From assembly GCA_015206945.1 (NCBI GenBank), contig JADEXV010000023.1, positions 1 to 49,388 of the forward strand: DNA of 49,388 bases. Reading direction: 5' to 3'. Source of the stretch: Nostocales cyanobacterium LEGE 12452 (GTDB lineage: Bacteria > Cyanobacteriota > Cyanobacteriia > Cyanobacteriales > Nostocaceae). Shown one piece after another: positions 6,417 through 15,415 of the stretch; positions within the stretch are counted from its first letter, which is position 1, and each line of letters starts with the position of its first letter. The position numbers were made by a program, and so were the translations under genes. The notes beneath the pieces are model-generated. The model saw only the letters and a program-made list of their open reading frames with translations, searched no databases and was not told the DNA's origin.

Positions 6417-7604
6417 ATGATTAGAATTTTGGGACTTGATGTTAGCAAGTCCTCGGTTTCAGCTTGCCTGCTTTTGGAGAAGCCCGAAGATCCACGTCAA
6501 TTCTATTATGAATGTCCATTTTTTAAGTTGAACGCTGATGCAAAGGGAATTCAAGATTTACTCGCGCTCAATGCGGACATTGCCCTACTAGAGCCGACTG
6601 GCAACAATTACAGCAAGCTTTGGGGCACACACTTGGCCCGTGCCGGAGTAGAAGTGCGGTTGGTAGGTCACAAGGAATTGCGAAATTATCGAGCAAATCA
6701 CTTGGTACTGCCTGATAAAGATGATGATGCCGATGCTCTCGCCCTTGCCTGCTACTACTTTGACTATCAAAAAGACCCGCGTCGATTTGTCCAAATTCGC
6801 GATCGCACCATTGTCAGAATCCGGGAACTGGTACTGAGACTTGCTCATTTAAATCGCGTTCAGTCGCCGATCATGAATCGTGCGCGGCAAGATTTAGCGT
6901 GGCAGTTTCCAGAGGTGGCACTAGTAAAGTCCAAGAGGGGTGAATCCGGTGAAGTGCCGCTACTGTGGGGCTGGCTTGCCGGAGTTCGCAAAAGTAAGCG
7001 TTATGACTGCCTTTACTCCCAAACCGTAGGCTTAGGCATCACTGACACAGTTCGCCAACACGCTTTGAGAATTTGCAATCTCCAAAGTGAGGAACACGCC
7101 ATCGAGGGAGAGTTGCGAGAATTACTTGGTGATCCTCGCTTCGAGCATTACCGTACAGTTTTTAAAAAGTTTGGATTTGGCGATCGCCTTTCGTCGGTCA
7201 TCATTTCTCAGATTTACCCAATTGAGGGATTCCTAGATGCAGATGGTAAACCAGAGGTGAGGATACGCCAGGGGCGAAATTCCAAAAAGCCCACTAAACG
7301 CCACCTTTCACTGAGAAGATTTCAGAAAGCCTTGGGCGCTGCTCCCTCAATGGAAGCATCCGGCGATAGCCGTAAATCTAAAGTAGTTGGCGGTTCGGAT
7401 TTGTGCCGTAAGTCTTTGTGGCAGTGGGTATTCACTCGCATTGAGCCGAAGCGATCGCGCCTGAAAAATGAAATTGGTAAAATTTTAGGCGAACAGTTAG
7501 ACACTGAAAAATCTGCGGGTCGTCCTGTAAAGCTTGTCAGGAATCGGATTGCAGCCAAAGGAGCAAGGTTACTATTTAGAGAATTAGTTAAAGGCTTGAA
7601 GTGA
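6417..7604 (+). CDS. divergent IS110-family DEDD recombinase/transposase, 395 aa
   Basis: The N-terminal RuvC-like domain keeps the DEDD pattern: D8 in ILGLDVSKSS, E59 in LLEPTGNN, and D103 and D106 in PDKDDDADALAL. This spacing matches IS110 enzymes. The C-terminal Tnp domain follows, with a helix-hairpin-like segment (FGDRLSSVIISQIYPIEGF) and a candidate catalytic serine S315 in APSMEASGDS, then a basic helix (LCRKSLWQWVF). IS110 enzymes join DNA under the direction of a bridge RNA. Relatives of the same fold include the Piv invertases. It is longer than many IS110 transposases because of inserts at about residues 175-200 and 275-300. No flanking copy ends are visible, so it may be a resident recombinase rather than an active insertion sequence. 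A strong ribosome site stands 6-12 bases upstream. Confidence 0.8.
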   Translation: MIRILGLDVSKSSVSACLLLEKPEDPRQFYYECPFFKLNADAKGIQDLLALNADIALLEPTGNNYSKLWGTHLARAGVEVRLVGHKELRNYRANHLVLPDKDDDADALALACYYFDYQKDPRRFVQIRDRTIVRIRELVLRLAHLNRVQSPIMNRARQDLAWQFPEVALVKSKRGESGEVPLLWGWLAGVRKSKRYDCLYSQTVGLGITDTVRQHALRICNLQSEEHAIEGELRELLGDPRFEHYRTVFKKFGFGDRLSSVIISQIYPIEGFLDADGKPEVRIRQGRNSKKPTKRHLSLRRFQKALGAAPSMEASGDSRKSKVVGGSDLCRKSLWQWVFTRIEPKRSRLKNEIGKILGEQLDTEKSAGRPVKLVRNRIAAKGARLLFRELVKGLK

Positions 7605-7911
7605 CAAAAACGGAATTATGACCAATGCTTCGTTTTTACAAAAATTGCATTATTGAATTTTTCGCTAGTGAAGATTACACCTGGGGTTGCTGTGTAACTT
7701 TCCCTAATGAAGATTGGGAAGATGTGGGCGATGGGTTTATTAGTTGGGAGAGCGCTTACTTTAAAGCGACTCAGGCAATAGATATTGGTTTAATAGCTAT
7801 GGGTCAAGCCAGCGATAACGAGCGAGTCCCCTCACGTGTAAATCCTGGGTTGTAGGAAAGAGTAGCTAAGAGGCTGGATGCAAGGGGCGCTGACCCGTTG
7901 AAGTGACAAAA
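7596..7911 (+). repeat. direct repeat of a 14-base leader (TTGAAGTGACAAAA), 302 bases apart
   Basis: TTGAAGTGACAAAA occurs at 7596-7609, where it includes the last codon and stop of the recombinase gene, and again at 7898-7911 before the second small gene. Similarity continues after each copy (CGGAATTATGACCAAT against TGGAGATTATGCCTAAT). The copies therefore look like duplicated translation-start regions, perhaps left by a tandem duplication of a small gene. It could also mark a recombination boundary. Confidence 0.6.
7625..7855 (+). CDS. small hypothetical protein, 76 aa
   Basis: Function not recognised. The protein is acidic and aromatic-rich (FPNEDWEDVGDGFISWESAY). It starts RFYKN, resembling the NRYYYK start of the 106-aa gene downstream, and both genes have the same duplicated leader. 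An ATG at 7618 in another frame aligns better with the downstream gene's start, so this copy may carry an early frameshift. It is probably a diverged duplicate of the neighbour. Confidence 0.45.
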   Translation: MLRFYKNCIIEFFASEDYTWGCCVTFPNEDWEDVGDGFISWESAYFKATQAIDIGLIAMGQASDNERVPSRVNPGL

Positions 7912-7919
7912 TGGAGATT

Positions 7920-8240
7920 ATGCCTAATCGGTACTATTACAAATTAGTTGGACAAACCCCGATTCCTGTTGAGTCCTTCATGGAGTGGTCTTTGTGGATA
8001 ATGTCAGCTAGCACCACGGTTATGATCAATGAACTTAAAGACTCGATCATTTCAACTAGATTCGTGGGCATAGACTTAAACCCTGGCAGCTGCAACTCGC
8101 TTTCTCAACCGATGATATTTGAAACTTTGGTCATGGGTGGGGTAATGGATGGAAAAAGGAACTTTTACCCCACCTGGGATGAAGCAATAGAGGGGCATCT
8201 GAAAATATGCACTCAAGTTTTTAAGCTTTCAAATGACTAG
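7920..8240 (+). CDS. small hypothetical protein, 106 aa
   Basis: Function not recognised. The start at 7920 is preferred over 7911 because TGGAGA stands just before it. The protein begins PNRYYYKLVGQTPIPVESFM and contains DEAIEGHLKICTQVF near the end. It appears soluble with no known motif. It follows the second copy of the 14-base leader and overlaps the next tiny frame by eight bases. Its gene is part of the accessory block to the right of the recombinase. Confidence 0.55.
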   Translation: MPNRYYYKLVGQTPIPVESFMEWSLWIMSASTTVMINELKDSIISTRFVGIDLNPGSCNSLSQPMIFETLVMGGVMDGKRNFYPTWDEAIEGHLKICTQVFKLSND

Positions 8241-8331
8241 AGTGAAACTAGAAGCTTTACTCCCTGTCCCAGATTTTGCAAGTGAGTTGAGGCTGACGGT
8301 GGAAGATTTATTTGGCTGGCTATTGGAGTAA
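8233..8331 (+). CDS. possible 32-residue leader-like ORF
   Basis: ATG at 8233 opens a frame reading TRVKLEALLPVPDFASELRL and ending WLLE. It overlaps the end of the 106-aa gene by eight bases and ends 37 bases before the GTG of the CbiG-domain gene. It may be a real small protein or the remnant of a larger one cut by rearrangement at the element boundary. Confidence 0.3.
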   Translation: MTRVKLEALLPVPDFASELRLTVEDLFGWLLE

Positions 8332-8368
8332 ACCAAATCCTGAAGAGTTGAATAAGGAAATACATCAA

Positions 8369-8809
8369 GTGCAACAGGTTTTATGGGTAGGAATCGGTTG
8401 TAAACGGGGAACATCATGGGAGTTGATCGATCTGGCAATTGAGCAAGTCTTTCGAGAAAATCAACTTTTTCCAAGTGCGATCGCAGGTATTGCTACCATT
8501 GACACTAAAGCCTCGGAAGTTGGCTTAGTCAAACTTTGTCGCCTCCGCAATTTACCCCTAAAAACCTTTTCTGCGGAAATACTTCGCTCTGTCTGTGTCC
8601 CCAATCCTGCCACAATTACCGATGATAAAGTAGGTACGCCTAGCGTAGCAGAAGCAGCTGCTATTCTTGCAGCCTCTCAAATCACATCATTGACTGTTTT
8701 CCCTTTTACAAACATAGAGGAATTGCGGGTGAAGTTCTTAGTTCCTAAACAAATTTTCAACATGCAAGGGCAACTAGGAGCGGTAACTCTTGCTGTTGCC
8801 CAAGCTTAA
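8369..8809 (+). CDS. stand-alone CbiG C-terminal domain protein (cobalamin pathway family)
   Basis: The 146 residues from GTG 8369 match the C-terminal domain of CbiG, cobalt-precorrin-5A hydrolase (LWVGIGCKRGTSWELIDLAI, then GTPSVAEAAAIL). CbiG opens ring lactone and releases acetaldehyde in anaerobic B12 synthesis. In many cyanobacteria this domain occurs fused or alone. The start GTG 8369 is chosen because AAGGA precedes it. TTG starts at 8312 and 8348 would add a proline-rich tail. No other cobalamin gene is in the window, so its partner must lie elsewhere. It could also be a moonlighting small domain. Confidence 0.75.
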   Translation: MQQVLWVGIGCKRGTSWELIDLAIEQVFRENQLFPSAIAGIATIDTKASEVGLVKLCRLRNLPLKTFSAEILRSVCVPNPATITDDKVGTPSVAEAAAILAASQITSLTVFPFTNIEELRVKFLVPKQIFNMQGQLGAVTLAVAQA

Positions 8810-8841
8810 AATATTAGTATTACAAAAATTCCCTAATTTTT

Positions 8842-9195
8842 CTAGTCAACAACTCTCAAAAAATAGTTAATGATGCTAGAAACAATTGCTAGTACAATTG
8901 AACCTAACAAAGCAGGTAAAAAACCCTGAATCTCAAAACCAGAACCAGGAGTTAGGACACTTGCCAGCCAAAGGGCTAAAGCATTAATCACCAATGTAAA
9001 TAAACCAAAGGTGAGCAAGGTAATTGGAAACGTCAAAATCTGTAAAATTGGTCTAATAAATGCATTAACCAAACCAATTACAAAGGCAGCGATTAAGGCA
9101 GTCACAAAATTCTTGATAAAGAATCCCGGAACGATATTAGCTGTAATGAATAACGCCACCGCAGTACCGAGCCAAGTTAATAAAAAGTGTTGCAT
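8842..9195 (-). CDS. phage-holin-family (YvlD-type) membrane protein, 117 aa
   Basis: Four hydrophobic segments span the protein (HFLLTWLGTAVALFITANIV, FVTALIAAFVIGLVNAFI, LTFGLFTLVINALALWLASV and LLGSIVLAIVSSIINYFL). A conserved NAFIRPILQILTFPI between helices 2 and 3 is the hallmark of the PF04020 family, named phage holin family 4 but common in bacterial chromosomes and of unknown exact role. It is convergent with the CbiG-domain gene with only 32 bases between, and no obvious operon partner. Confidence 0.85.
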   Translation of the reverse strand: MQHFLLTWLGTAVALFITANIVPGFFIKNFVTALIAAFVIGLVNAFIRPILQILTFPITLLTFGLFTLVINALALWLASVLTPGSGFEIQGFLPALLGSIVLAIVSSIINYFLRVVD

Positions 9196-9767
9196 AAGTT
9201 TTTTTAGAGGAATTAGCAGTAAGTTTAATTAATTTCACTATTGCCAGTTGTGATTTGTAACACGATCGAGTGTTGTTGTGCTTGACTCCTAAAGTTGCCA
9301 TCATCTTTTATCAGCCTAAAATCAATGTAATTTTTCAGTGCTGGCATAGAGAGATACTTCTAATCTGTGTATCTCGATCGTATTGCAGTATGTACCGAAT
9401 TAAATTCATAAAAAATGGTGTGAAGCAAAAAAACCTACGGAGGTTTCTTGACTTAGAGAAACCTTTGTACATTAATGGCAACTACGTAATCGTTGCCAGT
9501 TTCTATAATTGACTGACAAGTTTTTTTGGCAATGTAGGGATTGAACCTCACACTACTGGAAGTGTCGTGATTCCTGCTTCAATCTGATTGGCACTCATAA
9601 TTTTTTATCCCCTCAATACTAGCTATTTTACCTGTTTTAGGGAATGAAGCAGCCCTGCTTTTAGAACGGATATACAAAAAACCTGTTTCCAAGCTGATGT
9701 CATCAAATAGATGTAACGGTAGTTGAAATGGGCAACCTAAGCCTATCCGCCCAAAAATCATGTATTG
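9196..9767. other. intergenic stretch, no convincing gene
   Basis: The stretch carries a 24-base hairpin with arms AGGTTTCT/AGAAACCT (9441-9464). Two weak open frames at 9270-9512 (+) and 9579-9761 (-) have no ribosome site or family resemblance. A short segment near 9530-9556 resembles the T-arm of a tRNA on the minus strand but lacks the rest of the molecule. The promoter of the chemosensory operon should lie near 9700-9767. Confidence 0.5.
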
Positions 9768-11327
9768 ATGAATCAGATAAGCAGCGATCGCCCCATTTTA
9801 TTTGAATCCAATTCTCAACACAGTGATGACTTTAGTTTGTCACAGATGGTTGATCTGATTGCTGATACATTCGGTATTCACATCAAGCCACACTATCAAG
9901 ATACATTAAAGAAAAATCTTTTGACTCGCATCCGGGCACTGGGATTATGCTCGCTCGATGATTACTATCAGTTGTTGGTGGCAAAAAATCAATTAGTTCC
10001 TGGTGCGACAGAGTGGCAAGAACTAATTTCTTTACTCACTGTAACTGAAACTTATTTTTTTCGGGATCAAGGGCAGATGTCGCTGCTCAAAAATCAGCTG
10101 CTCCCAGAGTTAATCGAGCGCAAACGGGAGCTTAGTTTAACTCAGTGTAACCTTGCTAATGGAGAATTTTATCGGCCGACATTACGGCTTTGGAGTGCCG
10201 GGTGTTCGACTGGTGAAGAAGCTTACTCACTTGCCATTCTGGTGAAGGAACTAATCCCTGACAATCAAGTATGGGACATTCTGATTTTAGGTACAGATAT
10301 TAGTCAACCCGCGATCGCACTGGCTCAACAAGGAATTTACAGTGATTGGTCTTTTCGGACAACCACTCCAGAGATCAAAAATCGCTACTTTCGATCCCAC
10401 AAACAAGCTTGGAAAATCGATCCTGCTATTCGAGCAATGGTCAAATTTCAACCTGGAAACCTGATGCAGGATAACTTTCCCGCTTATGCATCCAGTATTC
10501 ACGATTTCGATTTGATTATTTGCCGCAATGTGTTTATTTATTTTGACTTTAATGCGATCGCCCAAGTTATAGGCAAGTTTTACTGCTCTCTGACACCGGG
10601 AGGGTTTTTACTTACAGGACACACAGAATTACACGGGCAAACAACTGAACCGTTTCAAGTCAAAAATTTCCCACAATCTACGGTTTATCAAAGGCATAGC
10701 TCACTCAACGAGCAGAGCAAAGTCTTAAATACCATAATACCTGCTGCCATTGAGAGCAGGGAAACCGAAATTTTTTCCCCCTCTCTCCCAAGCTTGGGGA
10801 CGGGCTTCGGCGTGAGCGCAAACATTCAAACTCTTTTAGATGCAGCCAAGGAATCGTTAATTCAAGAAGCTTATGCCGATGTAATTCAAATAGCGGAACA
10901 ACTGATTGCTGTTGCTCCCCAAGACTTTCAGGCATATTGTTTGATGGCAGAAGCTTACGCAAATCTTGGCGATTACTCCCAGGCGAATCAGGCATGTCAG
11001 CAGGCACTCCAGATCAGCCCGTTGGCGATCGAACCCTATCATTTGTTAGCTCAAATTGCCGAAGAGCAAGGAGATCACGACAGTGCAAAATTATTCTTAA
11101 AACGTATTATTTATCTCGCTCCTAATTCTGTTACTGCTCACCTGGAATTGGGTTCTATATACGAACGAGAGGGAAATGAAAAACAGGCTCAAAAAACCTG
11201 GCGATCGCTTCTAGAGATTTTGCAAAATCTACCCCAACAAGCGATCGATTCCCATAGCCAGCAAACCACTGCCGAACTAAAAGCACACGTTCTTAAGCAC
11301 TTAAATTCAACTAGTTATGAGCCATGA
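9768..11327 (+). CDS. cheR: CheR methyltransferase with C-terminal TPR repeats, 519 aa
   Basis: The N-terminal helical domain (residues about 25-100) precedes a SAM-dependent methyltransferase with WSAGCSTGEEAYSLAILV, the acidic TDIS and ICRNVFIYFD. It methylates glutamates on the chemoreceptor helices encoded downstream. The C-terminal part (about 360-500) contains TPR repeats (AYCLMAEAYANLGDYSQANQ), as in WspC-type CheR. A linker at about 330-350 is a low-complexity repeat-like insert. ATG 9768 is preferred over the overlapping TTG 9765. It overlaps the next gene by 11 bases, the head of a six-gene operon. Confidence 0.93.
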   Translation: MNQISSDRPILFESNSQHSDDFSLSQMVDLIADTFGIHIKPHYQDTLKKNLLTRIRALGLCSLDDYYQLLVAKNQLVPGATEWQELISLLTVTETYFFRDQGQMSLLKNQLLPELIERKRELSLTQCNLANGEFYRPTLRLWSAGCSTGEEAYSLAILVKELIPDNQVWDILILGTDISQPAIALAQQGIYSDWSFRTTTPEIKNRYFRSHKQAWKIDPAIRAMVKFQPGNLMQDNFPAYASSIHDFDLIICRNVFIYFDFNAIAQVIGKFYCSLTPGGFLLTGHTELHGQTTEPFQVKNFPQSTVYQRHSSLNEQSKVLNTIIPAAIESRETEIFSPSLPSLGTGFGVSANIQTLLDAAKESLIQEAYADVIQIAEQLIAVAPQDFQAYCLMAEAYANLGDYSQANQACQQALQISPLAIEPYHLLAQIAEEQGDHDSAKLFLKRIIYLAPNSVTAHLELGSIYEREGNEKQAQKTWRSLLEILQNLPQQAIDSHSQQTTAELKAHVLKHLNSTSYEP

Positions 11328-12381
11328 ATCTTATTTAATCTTTAATCTCAATCACTCACGCTATGGAATTCTGGCAACAGCCGTGCAAGAACTCTTCTTT
11401 TTGCCAGAAGTGACTGCGATCGCAGTCACTTCTGGCACAATTTTAGGCGTGATTAACCTGCGAGGGAAGTTTCTGCCCGTGATGGATTTATATCGTCGTT
11501 TAGAACAAGCACGTCCCCCTTTTCAATTGACTGACAGCATGATTGTCTTGGAGTGGAAAACTCAACGAATCGGCATCATCGTCAATCAAGTGGATAGTGT
11601 ACAAGCGATCGCACCTGATCGGATCGCTGCCAATGTTTGCGATCGATCAAAAGAGAGTTTGCAAAATAAATTGCTGACTGGCATTGCCAATGTTGAGGAG
11701 GGCATCGTTACATTGCTCAATCCCGAACTGTTGGTGCAACACGCCTTTATAGAGACTGTTTTCAATCTAAATTCTGATTTTAACAACAACGGCTCAGTCA
11801 ATGACACACTAAAACATTCCTCTGATTCAGCCCTAAATCAGGGCTTATACGATCATTTCGATTCGCAGGAGCGACAGATTTTGCAAGAGCGAACTGAAGC
11901 TCTGCGATGTTCGGTTGATGACGAAGATTCGGCATCGCTCTTGCCTCTAGCGGTTGTGGGGTTGGGGGGTGAGTACTTTGGGTTTGGCTTGGAAACGGTG
12001 CATGAGTTTACCGAAATTCACAAGATTACCCCGATTCCCTGCTGTCCGCCGCACATTGTTGGCAATATCAACTTGCGGGGCGAAATTGTCACCTTAATTA
12101 ACATCAATAATGTGGTCGATCTGCCCATGAATGGGGTGCGATTGCATCAGCAAGCCGTTGTCGTGCGTCTGGATCAACGAGTGGCGGGCATTGCCGTGGA
12201 TGACATTTTTGATGTGACGTATGTCCATCCCTCCCAAATGACCACCCCTCCAATTGCCCTGAATTCTGCCAAAGACGACTATCTCCAGGGTGTCGCACCT
12301 TATCGCGATCGGATGATGAGCATCATCAATTTGTCCAAACTGCTGACTTCAGAAGCATTGGTTGTCAATGAAGAGGTCTAA
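11317..12381 (+). CDS. cheW: tandem-domain CheW adaptor, 354 aa
   Basis: Two CheW domains are visible. The first (about 5-150) includes [20 protein letters not shown] and [11 protein letters not shown]. The second (about 205-350) includes [20 protein letters not shown] and [15 protein letters not shown]. CheW couples receptors to CheA in the array. Two fused domains in one chain replace the two separate adaptors seen in Wsp-type systems (WspB and WspD), which is the odd point. The ATG lies inside the end of cheR (11-base overlap). It ends one base before the first receptor gene. Confidence 0.92.
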   Translation: MSHESYLIFNLNHSRYGILATAVQELFFLPEVTAIAVTSGTILGVINLRGKFLPVMDLYRRLEQARPPFQLTDSMIVLEWKTQRIGIIVNQVDSVQAIAPDRIAANVCDRSKESLQNKLLTGIANVEEGIVTLLNPELLVQHAFIETVFNLNSDFNNNGSVNDTLKHSSDSALNQGLYDHFDSQERQILQERTEALRCSVDDEDSASLLPLAVVGLGGEYFGFGLETVHEFTEIHKITPIPCCPPHIVGNINLRGEIVTLININNVVDLPMNGVRLHQQAVVVRLDQRVAGIAVDDIFDVTYVHPSQMTTPPIALNSAKDDYLQGVAPYRDRMMSIINLSKLLTSEALVVNEEV

Positions 12382-12382
12382 T

Positions 12383-13786
12383 ATGCAATACAATTTTAAG
12401 CTCGGTCGGGTTGTTACGTTTGGGTTTGGTTCGGTATTTGTAGTTATGGTTGTGATTGGCATTGTCTCCAAGCTCACGACCAACAAGTTAGTGGAGTCCA
12501 ATGGCTGGGTCAGCCATACCTACCAGGTTGAGGGAGGCCTGGAGGATATTACCAAGTTTCTGGTCGATGCCGAAGCCGGACAGCGTGGCTTTATTCTCAC
12601 CCAAAAGGCGAACTATTTGGAGCCTTACAACACATCCGTTGCCAATTTTGAGAAAAGCTTTGATGAGGTCAACAAGCTGATTCAGGACAACCCGGAACAA
12701 GTGACACGGTTGAATCAGGTCAAGCAACTGGCAAAAGACAAAATGGCAGAACTTGCTGAAACCATTGAGTTGACGCAGCAGGGAAAACGCCAGGAAGCCC
12801 TGAATCTCATCCTTTCTAATAAAGGCAAGCAAATCATGGATGAGATTCGGGTCAAATTGGCAGAAATGACGCAGGTTGAGGAACGGCTGCTGGCTGATAG
12901 GCAACAGACAGCAAAGCAGGCAGCATACCTGGCAGACTTGGTTTCCTTGGGAGGAACCACGATCGCGATCTTATTCGGCTCATTCGTGTTGTTCTTCATT
13001 GCCCGTGGAATTGTGCGACCGATTACCCAGGTCGCTAGTGCGATCGCGGCTTCTACAACCGAAATTGCTACAACAATCGAGCAGCAAGAACGCACCACCA
13101 TGCAACAAGCCAGTTCTGTCAACCAAACCACCACCACAATGGATGAATTGGCAGCTTCCTCGCGCCAGTCTGCCGAACAAGCAGAAGCCTCAGCCGCAGG
13201 GGCGCGGCAGGTGTTGTTGCTGGTAGACGGTCGCGCTCAAGAAGGTCAGTTCAGCAAATCGAGTCTACGCGAGAAAGTAGGCGACATTGCCGCCCAAATT
13301 CTCCATCTAAGCGAACAAACCAATCAAATCGGTACGATCTCCACCCTGGTTAGTGACCTGGCCACTCAAACTAATATGCTGGCGCTCAACGCGGCAGTAG
13401 AAGCGGTGCGAGCCGGGGAACACGGCAAAGGCTTTGCAGTTGTTGCTGCCGAAATTCGCAAATTAGCAGACCAGAGTAAGCGATCGGCTGAAAAAATTAA
13501 TGTACTGGTCTTAGACATTCAAAAATCGACCAATTCCACCGTTATGGTGACTGATGAAGGTACGAAAACCGTAGAAAAGATTGTAGATGCCATCAAAACG
13601 ATCGCGGTGAATGGTCAGCAAATTTCCCTGACTTCCAATCAACAAGCGATCGCAGTGCAACAGGTGGTAGAAGCCATGAACTCGCTTAATATTGCCGCTA
13701 GGGAAACCGCCTCTGGCATTAGTCAAATTAAAGTCGGCACCCAACGACTGAATGATGCCGCCCAAGAACTAAAAGCCGTTGTCTAA
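12383..13786 (+). CDS. methyl-accepting chemoreceptor with CHASE3-like sensor, 467 aa
   Basis: Membrane segment 1 lies near residues 8-30, a CHASE3-like extracytoplasmic helical domain at about 35-175 ([12 protein letters not shown]), and membrane segment 2 at about 185-210. The cytoplasmic hairpin holds the receptor tip ([20 protein letters not shown]). Start 12383 has AGAGG seven bases ahead. Against the neighbouring receptor it lacks 14 residues (two heptads) after EGTKTVE in the ascending helix but only three in the descending helix ([18 protein letters not shown]), so the two helices are out of register. The linker-side segment looks degenerate. It may signal poorly or be stabilised by the partner receptor. 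Confidence 0.9.
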   Translation: MQYNFKLGRVVTFGFGSVFVVMVVIGIVSKLTTNKLVESNGWVSHTYQVEGGLEDITKFLVDAEAGQRGFILTQKANYLEPYNTSVANFEKSFDEVNKLIQDNPEQVTRLNQVKQLAKDKMAELAETIELTQQGKRQEALNLILSNKGKQIMDEIRVKLAEMTQVEERLLADRQQTAKQAAYLADLVSLGGTTIAILFGSFVLFFIARGIVRPITQVASAIAASTTEIATTIEQQERTTMQQASSVNQTTTTMDELAASSRQSAEQAEASAAGARQVLLLVDGRAQEGQFSKSSLREKVGDIAAQILHLSEQTNQIGTISTLVSDLATQTNMLALNAAVEAVRAGEHGKGFAVVAAEIRKLADQSKRSAEKINVLVLDIQKSTNSTVMVTDEGTKTVEKIVDAIKTIAVNGQQISLTSNQQAIAVQQVVEAMNSLNIAARETASGISQIKVGTQRLNDAAQELKAVV

Positions 13787-13807
13787 AAATATATTGGAGT
13801 TACAACT

Positions 13808-15388
13808 ATGTTAAAAACTATGTCTCTGCATGGACGATTGATGGGTTCATTTTTGCTGATGGGCGGTATCGTCATGGTCGTAGGGTTTTTTGGCTGGCGG
13901 GGTACTCATCAATTAAGCAGCCATATCGACACCCTCAGTAATAACAGCCTCCCCAGCATCGACGGATTGTGGAGAGTTAATGAAGGGCAGACCCAGATCC
14001 AGTCGGCAGAGCGAGCGATTATCAACCCCGAACTACCCTCCGCAGCCAAACAGTTTGAGTTAAATCGAATGCAGGCAGCCTGGAAGCAAATTGACGCAGG
14101 TCTTGAGGAATATGAAGCCACGTCCCGCACCCGCGACGAGGACAAACTCTATCAGACGTTTAAGCAACAGTGGCAAGCGTGGAAGCAAGATCATGCCGCC
14201 TATCTTCAGGCTTACCAGGATTTTGCCCGGTTAGGTGTTGTAAACCCCACTGCCAGACAGCTTGAATTGACCAGACAGGAGCGAGAAAATTCTCCAGAAA
14301 TGAAGGTGGCGATCGCTGCTGCCATTCGACTGACAAAACTTAAACAAAACGCTGTTGTCGAAAATGATGTTTCCTTTGCGGCGGCAACTGACTCATTGTT
14401 GCAACTGATCAAAATTAATCAGGATACTGCTGAAGATGCAAATAAAGCCGCCAGTGACGATACCCGCTTGACCACAGGTTGGGTGCTTACTGGTATTATT
14501 GCTGGGCCTCTGGGGGCAATCTTACTAGGATTTTTTCTGAGCAACAAAATTGCTAAACCGTTGACAGGCAAAATTGCTCAAATTGTTCAAACAATGGCTG
14601 CCTCCACCAATGAAATCGCCGCTGCGGTTGAGCAGCAAGAACGGACTGCGACTCGGCAAGCAACTTCTGTCAATCAAACCACTATCACCATCGATGAATT
14701 GGGAGCCTCATCGCAGCAGTCAGCCGAACAGGCAGAATCGGCGGTAGCAGGCGCACGGCAGGCGTTGACCCTTGCAGGTAATGGTGCTAATGCTGTAAAA
14801 CGCACCCTCAAAGGTATGGAAACCCTACGGCAGAAAGTGGGAGCGATCGCGGAGCATATCACACGCTTAAATGAACAAACCAAGCAGATTGACAGTATCT
14901 CTGGTCTGGTGGGCGAGTTGGCAAGTCAGACTAATATGCTGGCGTTAAATGCTGCTGTAGAAGCAGTCCGGGCAGGGGAGCATGGTAAAGGCTTTGCCGT
15001 TGTCGCTGCTGAAATTCGCAAACTAGCAGACCAGAGCAAAAAATCAACCGAAAAGATCAGCACCTTGGTAGGCGACATTCAATCTGCTATCAACATCACT
15101 GTCGTTGTCACCCATGAAGGCACTAAAACTGTGGAAGAAGGGACGCGAATTGCCCAGGAAACGTCAGAATCCTTTGCAGGTGTAGAAGGTGCAGTGAATA
15201 ACATTGTTATCAACAGTCAACAGATTTCACTCAATATCAACCAGCAAGCGATCGCCATTCAGCAAATTGTCTCTGCCATGAATGACCTGAATATTGCTGC
15301 GCGTGAAACTGCCAGTGGCATTAGCCAGATCCGCTCTGGTACTCAACAACTAAACGAGTCAGCGCAAGCACTCAAGGCAACCATTTAG
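13808..15388 (+). CDS. methyl-accepting chemoreceptor with four-helix-bundle sensor, 526 aa
   Basis: N-terminal membrane helix (about 10-30), a helical periplasmic domain of the 4HB_MCP type (about 32-215), a second membrane helix (TGIIAGPLGAILLGFFL), then the signalling hairpin with tip [24 protein letters not shown] stands 9 bases before the ATG. The hairpin has the normal symmetric length, unlike the receptor before it. Both share nearly the same tip and distal helix, so they arose by duplication and can be expected to form mixed arrays with the tandem CheW and CheA. Confidence 0.92.
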   Translation: MLKTMSLHGRLMGSFLLMGGIVMVVGFFGWRGTHQLSSHIDTLSNNSLPSIDGLWRVNEGQTQIQSAERAIINPELPSAAKQFELNRMQAAWKQIDAGLEEYEATSRTRDEDKLYQTFKQQWQAWKQDHAAYLQAYQDFARLGVVNPTARQLELTRQERENSPEMKVAIAAAIRLTKLKQNAVVENDVSFAAATDSLLQLIKINQDTAEDANKAASDDTRLTTGWVLTGIIAGPLGAILLGFFLSNKIAKPLTGKIAQIVQTMAASTNEIAAAVEQQERTATRQATSVNQTTITIDELGASSQQSAEQAESAVAGARQALTLAGNGANAVKRTLKGMETLRQKVGAIAEHITRLNEQTKQIDSISGLVGELASQTNMLALNAAVEAVRAGEHGKGFAVVAAEIRKLADQSKKSTEKISTLVGDIQSAINITVVVTHEGTKTVEEGTRIAQETSESFAGVEGAVNNIVINSQQISLNINQQAIAIQQIVSAMNDLNIAARETASGISQIRSGTQQLNESAQALKATI

Positions 15389-15415
15389 TCGTTCAACCCT
15401 TAACTACTTAAAACT

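Noticed and set aside
9270-9512. 80-aa open frame on the plus strand
   Set aside because: No ribosome site, odd composition, a hairpin runs through it, and no family resemblance.
9530-9556. tRNA-like T-arm on the minus strand
   Set aside because: Only a T-loop-like segment is present. No anticodon arm or matching acceptor strand could be found, so it is not called as a tRNA or as an attachment site.
9579-9761. 60-aa open frame on the minus strand
   Set aside because: No start signal or recognisable domain. It lies in the likely promoter zone of cheR.
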